Shown in pieces: positions 36,210-49,719 of a DNA stretch of 64,000 nucleotides. Each line of letters starts with the position of its first letter. Within the stretch, counting starts at the first letter, position 1. Source of the stretch: Streptomyces graminofaciens (GTDB lineage: Bacteria; Actinomycetota; Actinomycetes; Streptomycetales; Streptomycetaceae); contig NZ_AP018448.1 of the NCBI RefSeq assembly GCF_030294945.1, positions 4,618,001 to 4,682,000 on the forward strand, given 5' to 3'. A model generated the notes under the pieces. That model saw only the letters and a program-made list of their open reading frames with translations. It was not told the DNA's origin and did not search any database. The translations under genes were made by a program, and so were the position numbers.

Positions 36210-36773
36210 TCATCGTTCCGCACGCGCGCGTACCTCACGCCATTCCGGCGCGAGGACGGACCATATCTCCAAGTCGTGCCGGACACCTTGGTGGGTGTAG
36301 CTCTCCCGCCGCACCCCGTCCCGTGCCATCCCGAGCCGCCTGGCCACGTTCAGGCTCGGGGTGTTCCCCGAGGGGGCGATCCACTCGACGCGGTGGATGC
36401 CGCGGACGTCAACGGCCCAGTCGATGAGGATCCGCATCGAGCGGGTGATCAGTCCCCGCCCGGTGGCGGCGGGTTCCAGCCAGCAGCCGACCTCGGCGTT
36501 GCCGTTCTTGGCGTCGAAGTTGAGGAAGAGCACGCCGCCCATGAGCTTTCCGTCGAGCCAGAGGCCGTGCAGGAAGCCGGTGTCGGCGGCCCGCATGTCG
36601 GCGTACCGCTGGAGCACCGCCCGCGCGGAGTCCACGTCGGTGGCCGTCTCGCCGAAGGGGACGAACCGGTTGATGAACTCCCTGCCCCGCTGCAGGTGCG
36701 TGAGGAACTCCTCGGCGCACCACGGCTCCAGTTGCCGCAGTTCGACTCCGTCACCCAGGGATATCGCGTACAT
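36210..36773 (-). CDS. GNAT acetyltransferase, RimJ/RimL type
   Basis: A 187-residue N-acetyltransferase. The acetyl-CoA binding motif A is EPAATGRGLITRSMRILIDW, the beta-bulge and C-terminal SGNTPSLNVARRLGM follow, and the WLEP pattern is typical of the RimJ/RimL subfamily that acetylates protein N-termini or small molecules. The substrate is not known. Its ATG lies inside the 3' end of the mmpL gene (23-base overlap), so translation is coupled. Confidence 0.87.
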   Translation of the reverse strand: MYAISLGDGVELRQLEPWCAEEFLTHLQRGREFINRFVPFGETATDVDSARAVLQRYADMRAADTGFLHGLWLDGKLMGGVLFLNFDAKNGNAEVGCWLEPAATGRGLITRSMRILIDWAVDVRGIHRVEWIAPSGNTPSLNVARRLGMARDGVRRESYTHQGVRHDLEIWSVLAPEWREVRARAER

Positions 36774-39051
36774 CCCGCTGCCGCTCCTTCTCCGCCACGA
36801 CCAGGTCGTCCGCGTCGACCTCTACGTCGCAGACCTCTGCGTCATCGATCTCTACGTCGTCGATCTCTACGTCGACGACCTCCGCGAGCCTCTCATGGGC
36901 GGCGCGGGACTCGGGCGGTTCGATGCTGATGCGGGGCAGCCGGCGGTCGAGCCAGCGGGGCAGCCACCAGTTGGCGCCGCCGAGCATGTGCATGAGGGCG
37001 GGGACGAGGAGCGTACGGAGGACGAAGGCGTCGAGGGCGACGGCGGCGGCGAGGGCGATGCCGAACATGGCGATCACGCGGTCGCCGCTGAGCACGAAGG
37101 CGAGGAAGACGGAGATCATGATGACCGCGGCGGAGTTGATCACGCGGCTGGTCTCGGCGAGGCCGACCCTGACCGCGCGCCGGTTGTCGCCGGTCTCCAG
37201 CCACTCCTCGTACATCCGGCTGACCAGGAACACCTGGTAGTCCATGGAGAGCCCGAAGAGAACCGAGACCATGATCACGGGGAGGAAGGGTTCGATCGGT
37301 CCGGCCCGGCCGAGGCCGAGCAGTTCGCTGCCCCAGCCCCACTGGAAGATCGCGACGACCACGCCGAACGCGGCGGCGACGGCGGCGACGTTCATCGCGG
37401 CGGCCTTGAGCGGGATGCCGATGGAGCGGAAGGCGAGCAGGAGCAGCAGACAGCCGAGGCCGATGACGACGCCGACGAACAGCGGCAGCTTGCCGACGAT
37501 GACGTCCGCGAAGTCGTCGTAACCGGCGGTCACACCGCCGACGCGCAGATCGAGCGAGGTGCCGGTCTCGGCGCGCGGCAGCACCTCGCCGCGCAGCCGT
37601 TCGACCAGGTCGCTGGTCCTGGCGGACTGCGGGGAGGAGTCCGGTACGACGGTGAGGTACGCGGTGTCGCCGGCGCTGTTGAACGTCACCGGGGTGACCG
37701 CCGAGACGCCCTCGGTGGCCCGGAGCGTGGCGTCGATGTTGTCGAGGGCGAGCTTGTCGGCGGCGCCGTCGACCTCGGTGACGAGGGTGAGCGGGCCGTT
37801 CACCCCGGGGCCGAAGCCGTCGGCGAGAAGGTCGTACGCCTGGCGGGTGGTGGACGTCTTGGGGTCGTTGCCCTGGTCGGAGGTGCCGAGGCGCAGCCCC
37901 AGCGTGGGCAGGGCCAGCAGGGTCATGATGACGAGGGCGATCGCGCCGAGCTTCTTCGGGTGCCGTTCGACGAACGCGGACCAGCGGGCGGCGAAGCCCG
38001 TGGGGACCTCGGGCTCGGGGCCGTGCTCGGCGAGACGGCGGCGCTCGCGGCGGCTCAGCGCGCGCGTGCCGATGAACGACAACAGCGCGGGCAGCAGTGT
38101 CACGGAGGCGGCGACGGTGAGGACCACGGTCAGCGAGGCGGCGATCGCGACGCCGTTGAGGAAGCCGAGCCGCAGGATCAGCATGCCCAGCAGCGCTATG
38201 CACACGGTGGCACCCGCGAAGACGACGGCCCGCCCGGTGGTCGCTACGGCGTTCCGCGCGGCCTCCTCGACGGACAGCCCGCGCTTCAGTCCGCGCCGGT
38301 GCCGGGTGACGATGAAGAGCGCGTAGTCGATGCCGACGCCGAGCCCGATGAGGGTGCCCAGCATGGGCGCGAAGTCGGCCACCGTCATGGCGTGCCCGAG
38401 CAGGGTGATGCCCGCGTAGGCGGTGCCCACGCTGACCAGGGCGGTGGCGATGGGCAGCATGCTGGCGGCGAGCGAGCCGAAGGCGAGGAAGAGGACCACG
38501 GCGGCGACGACCACACCGACGATCTCGGCGAGATGCCCGCCGGAGGACTCGGTGAGCGCGATCGAGGTGCCGCCCAGCTCGACCTCCAGCCCGTCGCTCC
38601 GGGCTCCCTCGGCGGCGTTCACGACGGCCTGCGCCTCGCTCTTGCTGACGTCCTCGGCCGCGTCGTCGAAGGTGACGGTCGCGTAGGCCGTACGGCCGTC
38701 CTCGCTGATCTGGCGGCCGCCGGCGCCGTCGTACGGGTCGGTGACGGAGGCCACGCCCGGCAGGTCGGCGATCTTGTCGAGAGTCCGGGTCATCGTCTGC
38801 TCGACGGCGGCGGCCTTCACGGAGCCGTCGCCGGTGTGCCAGACGACGGTGGCGTTGTCACCGCCGAGGTGGGGGAAGCCCTCACTCAGGAGCTGGGCAG
38901 CGCGGCTGGACTCCGTACCCGGGGTCGCATAGTCGTTCGAGTACGCGGATCCCGCGACCGCCGCGCCGGCGACGGTCCCGCCGAAGGCGAGAAGCCACAC
39001 GAGTACGGCGACGAGTCGGTGCCGGACGCACCAGCGCGCAAGGGCTGCCAC
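36751..39051 (-). CDS. MmpL/RND-family transporter
   Basis: A 766-residue integral membrane protein with two repeats of six transmembrane helices and two large extracytoplasmic loops. The family motifs GLGVGIDYALFIVTRHRRG and LFGLSMDYQVFLVSRMYEEW mark helix 4/10 regions. Such proteins export lipids or metabolites using the proton gradient. The GTG start at 39051 has GGAGCG six bases upstream. The C-terminus ends in an acidic tail with tandem VEIDD pentapeptides encoded by a 15-bp repeat. GNAT overlaps its end. Confidence 0.9.
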   Translation of the reverse strand: MAALARWCVRHRLVAVLVWLLAFGGTVAGAAVAGSAYSNDYATPGTESSRAAQLLSEGFPHLGGDNATVVWHTGDGSVKAAAVEQTMTRTLDKIADLPGVASVTDPYDGAGGRQISEDGRTAYATVTFDDAAEDVSKSEAQAVVNAAEGARSDGLEVELGGTSIALTESSGGHLAEIVGVVVAAVVLFLAFGSLAASMLPIATALVSVGTAYAGITLLGHAMTVADFAPMLGTLIGLGVGIDYALFIVTRHRRGLKRGLSVEEAARNAVATTGRAVVFAGATVCIALLGMLILRLGFLNGVAIAASLTVVLTVAASVTLLPALLSFIGTRALSRRERRRLAEHGPEPEVPTGFAARWSAFVERHPKKLGAIALVIMTLLALPTLGLRLGTSDQGNDPKTSTTRQAYDLLADGFGPGVNGPLTLVTEVDGAADKLALDNIDATLRATEGVSAVTPVTFNSAGDTAYLTVVPDSSPQSARTSDLVERLRGEVLPRAETGTSLDLRVGGVTAGYDDFADVIVGKLPLFVGVVIGLGCLLLLLAFRSIGIPLKAAAMNVAAVAAAFGVVVAIFQWGWGSELLGLGRAGPIEPFLPVIMVSVLFGLSMDYQVFLVSRMYEEWLETGDNRRAVRVGLAETSRVINSAAVIMISVFLAFVLSGDRVIAMFGIALAAAVALDAFVLRTLLVPALMHMLGGANWWLPRWLDRRLPRISIEPPESRAAHERLAEVVDVEIDDVEIDDAEVCDVEVDADDLVVAEKERQRDVRDIPG
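36814..36885. repeat. 15-bp tandem repeat in the mmpL 3' end
   Basis: About five imperfect 15-bp units, the clearest being GTCATCGATCTCTAC and GTCGTCGATCTCTAC at 36841-36870. They encode repeating acidic pentapeptides (VEIDD, VEIDD, AEVCD, VEVDA) at the MmpL C-terminus. Confidence 0.8.
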
Positions 39052-39271
39052 GGATCGCGCTCCTGGGGGGTGGATTATTGATCTTTGACCGTGTACAGCC
39101 GCAGATGGAACTGAACAGTACGCAAAGAACGCATGAGCAATGCCTGGTAACTCTTGCACCCTGAAGTGATCATTTGGACCCTTTGAGGGTCTCCTCACAT
39201 CAGTGGGAGTCAACTCACAGGACAATCCCAGCGACTCTGTCGCCCCGCGTCACAGCCCCGCACACGCCTGA

Positions 39272-39300
39272 GGGCGGCACATCGCGGTGATGCGCCGCCC
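39272..39300 (-). terminator. Terminator of gatB
   Basis: GGGCGGCGCAT and ATGTGCCGCCC on the minus strand pair over 11 bp with one G-T around a 7-base loop, about 30 bases after the gatB stop. The remaining spacer to the mmpL start (39052-39271) is AT-richer and probably contains the mmpL promoter, which I could not place. Confidence 0.65.
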
Positions 39301-39330
39301 CCAGGCATACGGAGTGGGACTCCTGGTTGT

Positions 39331-40845
39331 TCAGCCCTCGCTGACGCCCAGCTTCTCCAGGATCAGCTCCTTGACGCGGGCCGCGTCCGCCTGGCCGCGC
39401 GTGGCCTTCATGACCGCGCCGACCAGGGCGCCGGCCGCGGCGACCTTGCCACCGCGGATCTTGTCCGCGATGCCCGGGTTGCCGGCGATGGCCTCCTCGA
39501 CGGCCGTGGTCAGGGCGCCCTCGTCGGAGACGACCTTCAGACCGCGCTTGTCGACGACCTCGTCCGGGGTGCCTTCGCCCGCGAGAACGCCTTCGATGAC
39601 CTGGCGGGCCAGCTTGTCGTTCAGGTCGCCGGACGCCACGAGCTGGGTGACCCGGGCGACCTGCTCGGGCGTGATGGCCAGCTCTTCCAGGGCCTTGGCG
39701 GACTCGTTGGCGCTGCGCGCCAGCTCGCCCATCCACCACTTGCGGGCGGCGGCCGCGTCGGCCCCGGCCTCGATCGTGGCGACGATCAAGTCCAGCGCAC
39801 CGGCGTTGAGGATGGCCTGCATGTCGGTGGCGGCGATGCCCCACTCGGCGAGCAGCCGCGTACGACGGGCCAGCGGCAGCTCGGGCAGACCGGCACGGAT
39901 CTCCTCGACCCACTCGCGCGAGGGGGCCACCGGAACGAGGTCCGGCTCGGGGAAGTACCGGTAGTCCTCGGCCTCCTCCTTCACGCGGCCCGAGGTCGTC
40001 GACCCCGTGTCCTCGTGGAAGTGCCGGGTCTCCTGGATGATCGTCCCGCCGCTGTCGAGTACGGCGGCGTGCCGCTGGATCTCGAAGCGCGCGGCACGCT
40101 CGACGCTGCGCAGCGAGTTCACGTTCTTCGTCTCGGAGCGCGTGCCGAACTTCTCGCGGCCGTGCGGGCGCAGCGACAGGTTCACGTCGCAGCGCATCTG
40201 GCCCATCTCCATACGGGCTTCCGAGACGCCGAGCGCCTTGATGACCTCGCGCAGCTCACGGACGTACGCCTTGGCGACCTCGGGAGCACGCTCGCCCGCG
40301 CCCTCGATCGGCTTGGTGACGATCTCGATGAGCGGGATGCCCGCGCGGTTGTAGTCGAGCAGCGAGTGCGAGGCGCCGTGGATACGGCCGGTCGCGCCGC
40401 CCACGTGGGTGGACTTGCCGGTGTCCTCCTCCATGTGGGCGCGCTCGATCTCCACGCGGAAGGTCTCGCCGTCCTCCAGTTGTACGTCGAGGTAGCCGTT
40501 GAAGGCGATCGGCTCGTCGTACTGGGAGGTCTGGAAGTTCTTCGGCATGTCCGGATAGAAGTAGTTCTTCCGGGCGAAGCGGCACCACTCGGCGATCTCG
40601 CAGTTCAGCGCGAGACCGATCTTGATCGCGGACTCGACGCCGGTCGCGTTGACGACCGGGAGCGAGCCGGGCAGGCCGAGGCAGGTGGGGCAGGTCTGCG
40701 TGTTGGCGTCCTGACCGAGCTCGGTCGAACAGCCGCAGAACATCTTGGTCTTGGTGCCGAGTTCGACATGGACCTCGAGGCCCATGACGGGGTCGTACGA
40801 CGCCAGCGCGTCCTCGTACGACACCAGGTCGGTCGTGGTGGTCAC
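39331..40845 (-). CDS. gatB: Asp-tRNA(Asn)/Glu-tRNA(Gln) amidotransferase subunit B
   Basis: A 504-residue subunit that binds the misacylated tRNA and activates the acyl group with ATP. Family motifs are [50 protein letters not shown] and the C-terminal YqeY-like helical domain. The GTG start has GGGAAG nine bases upstream. Last gene of gatC-gatA-small membrane protein-gatB. Confidence 0.97.
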   Translation of the reverse strand: MTTTTDLVSYEDALASYDPVMGLEVHVELGTKTKMFCGCSTELGQDANTQTCPTCLGLPGSLPVVNATGVESAIKIGLALNCEIAEWCRFARKNYFYPDMPKNFQTSQYDEPIAFNGYLDVQLEDGETFRVEIERAHMEEDTGKSTHVGGATGRIHGASHSLLDYNRAGIPLIEIVTKPIEGAGERAPEVAKAYVRELREVIKALGVSEARMEMGQMRCDVNLSLRPHGREKFGTRSETKNVNSLRSVERAARFEIQRHAAVLDSGGTIIQETRHFHEDTGSTTSGRVKEEAEDYRYFPEPDLVPVAPSREWVEEIRAGLPELPLARRTRLLAEWGIAATDMQAILNAGALDLIVATIEAGADAAAARKWWMGELARSANESAKALEELAITPEQVARVTQLVASGDLNDKLARQVIEGVLAGEGTPDEVVDKRGLKVVSDEGALTTAVEEAIAGNPGIADKIRGGKVAAAGALVGAVMKATRGQADAARVKELILEKLGVSEG

Positions 40846-40861
40846 GGTGAAAACTTCCCTC

Positions 40862-41100
40862 TCAGCCCAGCAGGACGTCGTCGTCGCCCAGCCGCTTCAG
40901 TTCGCGGTACAGGATGGCGAGGCCGGTGACGATGCCGACGGCGGCGACCGTCGCGTCGATCAGGCGCAGCGTGTCCTGCTCGGCGCGGGCCTTCTTGATG
41001 CGCTTGGCGATGCCCCACGCGCCGAAGGCGGTGGTGGCGATGGACACGTACGTGCCGGACTTGGACTTCTGGAAGTCCTTGGCCTTGGACAGTGCGTTGG

Positions 41101-41104
<4 letters not shown>
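40862..41104 (-). CDS. Small membrane protein embedded in the gat operon, 80 aa
   Basis: An 80-residue protein with one or two membrane segments ([19 protein letters not shown] and [20 protein letters not shown]), basic between them. Function unknown. The GTG start overlaps the gatA stop by four bases (GTGA), with GGAGG upstream, and the stop is 16 bases before gatB. It is therefore translated as part of the amidotransferase operon. Confidence 0.8.
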
Positions 41105-42597
<1,493 letters not shown>

Positions 42598-42604
42598 GAC
42601 GTGA

Positions 42605-42901
42605 TCAGTCCTCCCCCAGGATCTGCGGCACCTTGAAACGCTGCTGCTCCTGGGCCGGGGCGCCGGAGAGCGCCTGCTCGGGGGTGAGCGAGGGTCGGAC
42701 CTCGTCCGCGCGCATGACGTTCGTCAGCGGGAGCGGGTGCGAGGTCGGTGGTACGTCTTGGTCGGCGACCTCGCTGACGCGGGCGACCGCGCCGATGATG
42801 TCGTCGAGCTGGCCTGCGAAGTGGTCGAGCTCTTCGGGCTTCAGCTCCAGACGCGCCAGCCGGGCGAGGTGGGCGACCTCCTCGCGCGTGATGCCAGGCA
42901 T
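42605..42901 (-). CDS. gatC: Asp-tRNA(Asn)/Glu-tRNA(Gln) amidotransferase subunit C
   Basis: A 98-residue subunit that wraps around GatA and GatB. It begins [20 protein letters not shown] and has the conserved acidic [12 protein letters not shown] and the C-terminal [10 protein letters not shown]. First gene of the gat operon. Confidence 0.95.
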   Translation of the reverse strand: MPGITREEVAHLARLARLELKPEELDHFAGQLDDIIGAVARVSEVADQDVPPTSHPLPLTNVMRADEVRPSLTPEQALSGAPAQEQQRFKVPQILGED

Positions 42902-43099
42902 GCAGCGATCCTCTGGGGTGAGTGTGTGTGGTTTGGGCCCAATCCTAGGGGGAGCGAGTGGCTCCGCCGTACGAACGGGTGCCTAAGAGCTCCGGTGGGC
43001 GGGGTTCGTCGGGCGACTGCGGCCGACGAACGACACACAACCCGCACCCGCCGACGCGTGCGGACACCCCGAGCTCGCAGGCGCAGCGGGGGCGAAAAA

Positions 43100-45430
43100 C
43101 TACTCGTCCGCCGTCGCCGCAGGCAACGCCGCAGCCGGCCGCTGCCACCCCCGGGACCCCCGCGCCCGCAACCACGCCGTGGTCTCCTCAGGAGGCATCG
43201 CGGCGGCGACCAGCCACCCCTGCACCGCGTCACACCCGAGATCGCGCAACCGCTCCCACGTCTCGTCGTCCTCCACACCCTCCGCGACGACCAGCAACCC
43301 CAGCGAATGCGCGAGATCGACCGTGCACCGCACGATCTCCGCGTCCTCCGTGTCCACCGCCAGCCGTGCCACGAACGACCGGTCGATCTTCAGCTCGCTC
43401 ACCGGCAGCCGCCGCAGATGCACCAGCGACGAGTACCCGGTCCCGAAGTCGTCCAGCGACATCTTCACGCCGTAACCGGTCAGCCCGGCCAGCGTGTCCG
43501 CGGCCCGCTGGGGATCTTCGAGCAGCACATGCTCCGTTATCTCCAGTTGCAAAGCCCCCGCGGGCACCCCGTGTCGCGCCAGCCGCGCGGCCACCGCTCC
43601 CGCGAAACCGGGCGTGTGGACGTCCCGGGGCGACACGTTCACCGCGACCGGTACGTGCAGCCCCTGCGCCCGCCACTTCGCGACCTGCCCCAGCGCCGTC
43701 TCCAGCACGTACTCCGTCAGATGCGGCATCAGCCCGGACGACTCGGCGATCGCTATGAACTCGTCCGGCGGCACTTTGCCCCGCTCGGGATGCACCCAGC
43801 GCACGAGCGCCTCCAGACCGGCGACCTGTCCGTCGAAGCGGACCTTCGGCTGGTAGTGCAGATCCACCTCGTGCGCGTCCAGCGCGCGCCGCAGGTCGCC
43901 CAGCAGGCCGAGACGGTCCGGGGTGTTGGAGTCCCGCTTGGACTCGTACACCTCCACCCCCGTACGGTCCCGCTTGGCCTGGTACATCGCCACGTCCGCC
44001 CGGCGCAGCAGCCCCTCCGCGTCGAGCGCGTGGTCGGGGAAGACGGCGAGCCCGGCGCTGGCCTCCAGGACGAGGGTGAGGCCGTCGAGGTCGAGCGGTG
44101 AGCCGAGCGCGGCGACGAGGTTGCGGGCGACGCGGGACGCGGAGGTCGTGGAGTCGGCGACAGGCAGCAGTACGGCGAACTCGTCGCCGCCGAGCCGTGC
44201 GGCCTCCGCTCCGCGCGGCAGCGCCACCCGCAGCCGGTCGGCTATCTGGAGCAGCAGCCGGTCACCGGCCAGGTGTCCGAGGGTGTCGTTGACCGACCTG
44301 AAGCGGTCGAGGTCGATCAGCATCAGGGCGGATCGTGCCCCGATGCGCTCGGCGTCGTCCAGCGCGGTCCAGGTCCGTTCGAGCAGCCACTGACGGTTCG
44401 GCAGCCCGGTGAGCGGGTCGCGCAGTTGTTCCTCGGCGCGGGCGCGGGCGATCCACAGGGTGGAGTCGAGCGCGATGAGGGGGATGGCGAACAGGGGCAG
44501 CAGCAGGGGCTGGGCGGCGGCCACGACGCAGACGAGCGGAGTGATGCCGAGCAGCGCGACCGCGACGAGACCCTGCCTGGCCAGGGCCGTACGGGCGACG
44601 GTGGGCAGTCCGCCGCCGCGCGCGGAGTGCAGGTACCACAGCAGGGCCCGGGTGACGGCGAGATAGGCGATGGCGACCAGGGCGACCTGGGGTGCCGAGT
44701 AGAAGTTCCAGCTGTCGGGGTCCCAGGGCTTCTCCACGGACGGGACCCGGCCGAACACGGCGAGCACGAGCGCACCGGCGCCGATGCCGAGGATGTCGAC
44801 CGCGCCGTGCAGCACGCCCTGCCGCCAGCGTCCCCGGCGGGCGATGCCCACGAGGACGACGACGGTGAGGCTGACCATGCCGGCGGGCACCCAGCCGTAG
44901 AGCAGCAGGACGGCGAGGGTGAGGGCGGCGCCGGAGCCCGTGCCGCCCCACCAGCGGGCGCGGCCCATGGCGACGAGGTGACCGACGATGATGCCGCTCA
45001 GCAGGGCGAGGGACCAGCCGACCGTGCCGGACGGGAAGAGGGCCTGCTGCCCGAGGAGGGCGCGGTAGAAACCGGCGCCGAGGACCGCGCCCGCGAGGCC
45101 CACGATCAGGGCGGGCAGCGCGGGCCAGGACATGTGCCGTTCACTGTCGTGGCCCGGCAGCGCGTGACCGCGCCCGTCGCCGAGCCCGGCCGTGACGGGA
45201 CGGGGCACACCGGGGGCCGCTCCGGTGCGGGCGGTGAGCTGTACCGGTCCCCGTACGTCGGTGCCGGGGGTGCTCGCGGCCGTGCGGTCCTGTGCCCAGC
45301 CCTCCGCGAGTTCCCGGTGTCCCTCGAACGGGCGTCCCCCAGCGAACAGCGAGCGCCCCCATCGCCAGGCCCCGGACACCCGGCGCGGACGCAGCCGTGA
45401 GTCCGGGGCGGCGCTCTCGGTCGGTTCCAT
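43100..45430 (-). CDS. rmdB: Membrane GGDEF-EAL protein, RmdB type
   Basis: A 776-residue c-di-GMP enzyme. After a soluble N-terminal region of about 95 residues come roughly eight transmembrane helices, then GGDEF and EAL domains. GGDEF is intact (ARLGGDEFAVL) but lacks the RxxD inhibitory site. All EAL catalytic motifs are kept: GLEALVRW, LEITEHVLLEDP, SLDDFGTGYSSL, ELKIDRSFV and VVAEGVED. It should therefore degrade c-di-GMP and might also make it. The start ATG 45430 has GAGAGGGACGG upstream. Position between gat genes and ligA and the domain order fit S. coelicolor RmdB, a phosphodiesterase affecting development. Confidence 0.88.
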   Translation of the reverse strand: MEPTESAAPDSRLRPRRVSGAWRWGRSLFAGGRPFEGHRELAEGWAQDRTAASTPGTDVRGPVQLTARTGAAPGVPRPVTAGLGDGRGHALPGHDSERHMSWPALPALIVGLAGAVLGAGFYRALLGQQALFPSGTVGWSLALLSGIIVGHLVAMGRARWWGGTGSGAALTLAVLLLYGWVPAGMVSLTVVVLVGIARRGRWRQGVLHGAVDILGIGAGALVLAVFGRVPSVEKPWDPDSWNFYSAPQVALVAIAYLAVTRALLWYLHSARGGGLPTVARTALARQGLVAVALLGITPLVCVVAAAQPLLLPLFAIPLIALDSTLWIARARAEEQLRDPLTGLPNRQWLLERTWTALDDAERIGARSALMLIDLDRFRSVNDTLGHLAGDRLLLQIADRLRVALPRGAEAARLGGDEFAVLLPVADSTTSASRVARNLVAALGSPLDLDGLTLVLEASAGLAVFPDHALDAEGLLRRADVAMYQAKRDRTGVEVYESKRDSNTPDRLGLLGDLRRALDAHEVDLHYQPKVRFDGQVAGLEALVRWVHPERGKVPPDEFIAIAESSGLMPHLTEYVLETALGQVAKWRAQGLHVPVAVNVSPRDVHTPGFAGAVAARLARHGVPAGALQLEITEHVLLEDPQRAADTLAGLTGYGVKMSLDDFGTGYSSLVHLRRLPVSELKIDRSFVARLAVDTEDAEIVRCTVDLAHSLGLLVVAEGVEDDETWERLRDLGCDAVQGWLVAAAMPPEETTAWLRARGSRGWQRPAAALPAATADE

Positions 45431-45608
45431 TCCGTCCCTCTCACAGCCGGCGGTGCCCACGCCACGCGGCCCGTTGCTCCCGACAACCTTCAACGGCACC
45501 TCGTCTGAAAACCCACCACGCGTCTGGGCACGGCAGGCGCACACCTCAACAGTAGGCCGCAGAAGGCTTCCACGGGCAGCGGTCGACGTCGGTTGCCCGA
45601 ATGCGACC

Positions 45609-45648
45609 GGCCACCCGTATGCATCTGGTATGCGCCGAACGGGTGGCC
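45609..45648 (-). terminator. Terminator of ligA
   Basis: GGCCACCCGT and ACGGGTGGCC form a perfect 10-bp stem 9 bases after the ligA stop, with a large loop that can itself pair in part (ATGCAT and neighbours). Confidence 0.7.
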
Positions 45649-45656
45649 TTCAACCC

Positions 45657-47879
<2,223 letters not shown>

Positions 47880-48884
47880 TTACTCTGGGTTGTCCGCGAG
47901 TGATCTCGCCGCCCGGGCGCAGTGGGCGAGTGCCGTGCGGGCGTACGCGGGGGAAGCCCCCGCGAGTCCGCACGACGGAGTGACCGTGACCGCGTCCGCG
48001 AGAAGCCCCGGATGCAGCCCCAGCCTGCGCCACAACGTCCTGACACCCATGACGCTACCGGCAGGGTCTGACAATGGGCCGTCCGTGCCCGGCACGACAC
48101 CGGTGAACAGCTTCGTGCCCCCTTCCACCGCTTCCCCGATCAGGTCGTCGTCACGCTCGGTGAGCAGGGAGAAGTCGAAGGAGATGGCGCCGGCGCCGGC
48201 GCGGCGCAGCAGCGCGAAGGGGACGTCGGGGGCGCAGGAGTGCACGACGACGGCGCCTTCCGGGGAGTGCACGCCGATGACGTCGCGCAGCGTGGCCTCG
48301 ACGAGTTGGCGGTCGGGGGCGCGGTGGGTGCGGTAGCCGCTGGCCGTCCTCACCTGGCCGCCCAGTACGGCGGTGAGGGAGGGTTCGTCGAGTTGGAGGA
48401 CGAGTTGGGCGCCGGGTACGCGCCGCCGTAGCTCGGCGAGGTGGAGGCGCAGGCCCTCGGCGAGGGAGGCGGTGAGGTCGCGGCAGGCGCCGGGGTCGGA
48501 GAGGGCGGACTCGCCGTTCCGCAGCTCCAGTGCGGCGGCGAGGGTCCAGGGGCCGACGGCCTGTACTTTGAGCGGCCCCTCGTACCCCTGGGTGAACTCC
48601 TCCAGCGCGTCGAGGTCCTCGCCGAGCCAGGACCAGGCCCGCTTGGTGTCCCGGCCCGGTCGGTCGCCGATCCGCCAGCCGCTGGGCTCCACGCGCGCGT
48701 ACAGCTCGACGAGCATGCCGGCGGTGCGGCCGATCATGTCGGCGCCGGGGCCGCGGGCGGGGAGCTCGGGGAGGAAGGGGAAGTCCTCGAAGCTGCCGGT
48801 GGCGGTCTTGGCGGCCTCGCGGGCGTCACCGCCGGGCAGGGAGCCGATGCCGGTGGCGGGGCCGAAGGTGGGGTGTGCGTTCAC
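47880..48884 (-). CDS. MetE C-terminal domain-like protein (B12-independent methionine synthase family)
   Basis: A 334-residue single-domain protein of the cobalamin-independent methionine synthase fold, half the usual MetE length. Patterns include GIGSLPGGDAREA, LQLDEPSLTAVL, VVVHSCAPDVPF and VTVTPSCGLAGASP with metal-site His, Cys, Glu and Cys candidates. It may use a methyl donor other than folate polyglutamate, or have a different role. No Shine-Dalgarno precedes GTG 48884, but TAGGCT lies seven bases upstream, so the message is probably leaderless. Operon with ligA. Confidence 0.85.
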   Translation of the reverse strand: MNAHPTFGPATGIGSLPGGDAREAAKTATGSFEDFPFLPELPARGPGADMIGRTAGMLVELYARVEPSGWRIGDRPGRDTKRAWSWLGEDLDALEEFTQGYEGPLKVQAVGPWTLAAALELRNGESALSDPGACRDLTASLAEGLRLHLAELRRRVPGAQLVLQLDEPSLTAVLGGQVRTASGYRTHRAPDRQLVEATLRDVIGVHSPEGAVVVHSCAPDVPFALLRRAGAGAISFDFSLLTERDDDLIGEAVEGGTKLFTGVVPGTDGPLSDPAGSVMGVRTLWRRLGLHPGLLADAVTVTPSCGLAGASPAYARTALAHCARAARSLADNPE

Positions 48885-48973
48885 TTGGGGAAGCCTACGT
48901 AAGTCTGCGGGGGGGGGGCGCCCGCGCATGAGAGCTCGGAAGGTGCGACTGGTTCGGCGTGTGCGGGATCGTC

Positions 48974-49002
48974 GTGGTCGCTCGCGCGGTTCCCCGCGCC
49001 CT
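48974..49002 (+). repeat. Second copy of the GCGCRGTTCCCCGCGCCCT repeat
   Basis: GTGGTCGCTCGCGCGGTTCC and CCGCGCCCT match the copy at 30401-30430 with one substitution. It lies in the short spacer between the MetE-like gene and the SDR gene. Confidence 0.7.
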
Positions 49003-49029
49003 CACGGGGGGGGCGGGGACCAACAGCTG

Positions 49030-49719
49030 CTACCTGCCCGGTCGTACCGTCACGTCGTTGATCTCCGCGTCTCTCGGCAGGTCCAGCGTCATGAGGATCG
49101 TCGTCGCGACCGACTCGGCGTCGATCCACTTCGTCGGGTCGTACTCCTTGCCCTCCTGCTGGTGGACCTTCGCCTGCATGGGACTGGCCGTGCGGCCGGG
49201 GTAGACCGAGGTGACGCGGACGCCGCCCGCGTGCTCCTCGTGGCGGAGGGAGTCCGCGAGGGCCTTCAGGCCGTGCTTGGAGGCGGCGTACGCCGACCAG
49301 TCGGCGTGGGCGTGCAGACCGGCGCCCGAGTTGACGAAGACCACATGGCCCCGGGTGGCGCGGAGTTGGGGCAGGAAGTGGCGGGTCAGCTCGGCGGGGG
49401 CGATCAGGTTGACGTTGAGCTGGTGGCGCCAGGTCTTGGGGGTCAGCTCGCCGACCGGGCCGAGGTCGACCACCCCGGCGATGTGCAGCAGCGAGTCCAC
49501 GCGGTCCGGGAGCGTCTGGTGGGAGAAGGCCCAGGACAGCTTGTCGGGGTCCGCCAGGTCTCCGACCAGGGTCCGGGCGCCGGGGAACTCCGCCGCCAGC
49601 TCCTTCGCCCGGCCCGCGTCACGCGCGTGCAGCACGAGGTCGTCGCCGCGCGCGTGGAGACGGCGGGCCACGGCGGCGCCGATACCGGAGCCCGCCCCGG
49701 TGATCACATGAGTAGCCAT
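49030..49719 (-). CDS. Short-chain dehydrogenase/reductase
   Basis: A 229-residue SDR oxidoreductase. Cofactor motif TGAGSGIGAAVA, the catalytic Ser in VNSGAGLHAHA and Tyr-x-x-x-Lys in SAYAASKHGLKALAD are present. The Arg after the cofactor motif suggests NADPH use. Substrate unknown. Little Shine-Dalgarno is seen before ATG 49719. Confidence 0.88.
   Translation of the reverse strand: MATHVITGAGSGIGAAVARRLHARGDDLVLHARDAGRAKELAAEFPGARTLVGDLADPDKLSWAFSHQTLPDRVDSLLHIAGVVDLGPVGELTPKTWRHQLNVNLIAPAELTRHFLPQLRATRGHVVFVNSGAGLHAHADWSAYAASKHGLKALADSLRHEEHAGGVRVTSVYPGRTASPMQAKVHQQEGKEYDPTKWIDAESVATTILMTLDLPRDAEINDVTVRPGR

Noticed and set aside
36361..39081. Long open frame (about 900 codons) on the plus strand opposite mmpL
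   Set aside because: Antisense shadow of a strong coding gene; Streptomyces codon bias leaves reverse frames open, and the sequence is Gly/Asp/Arg-rich without domains.
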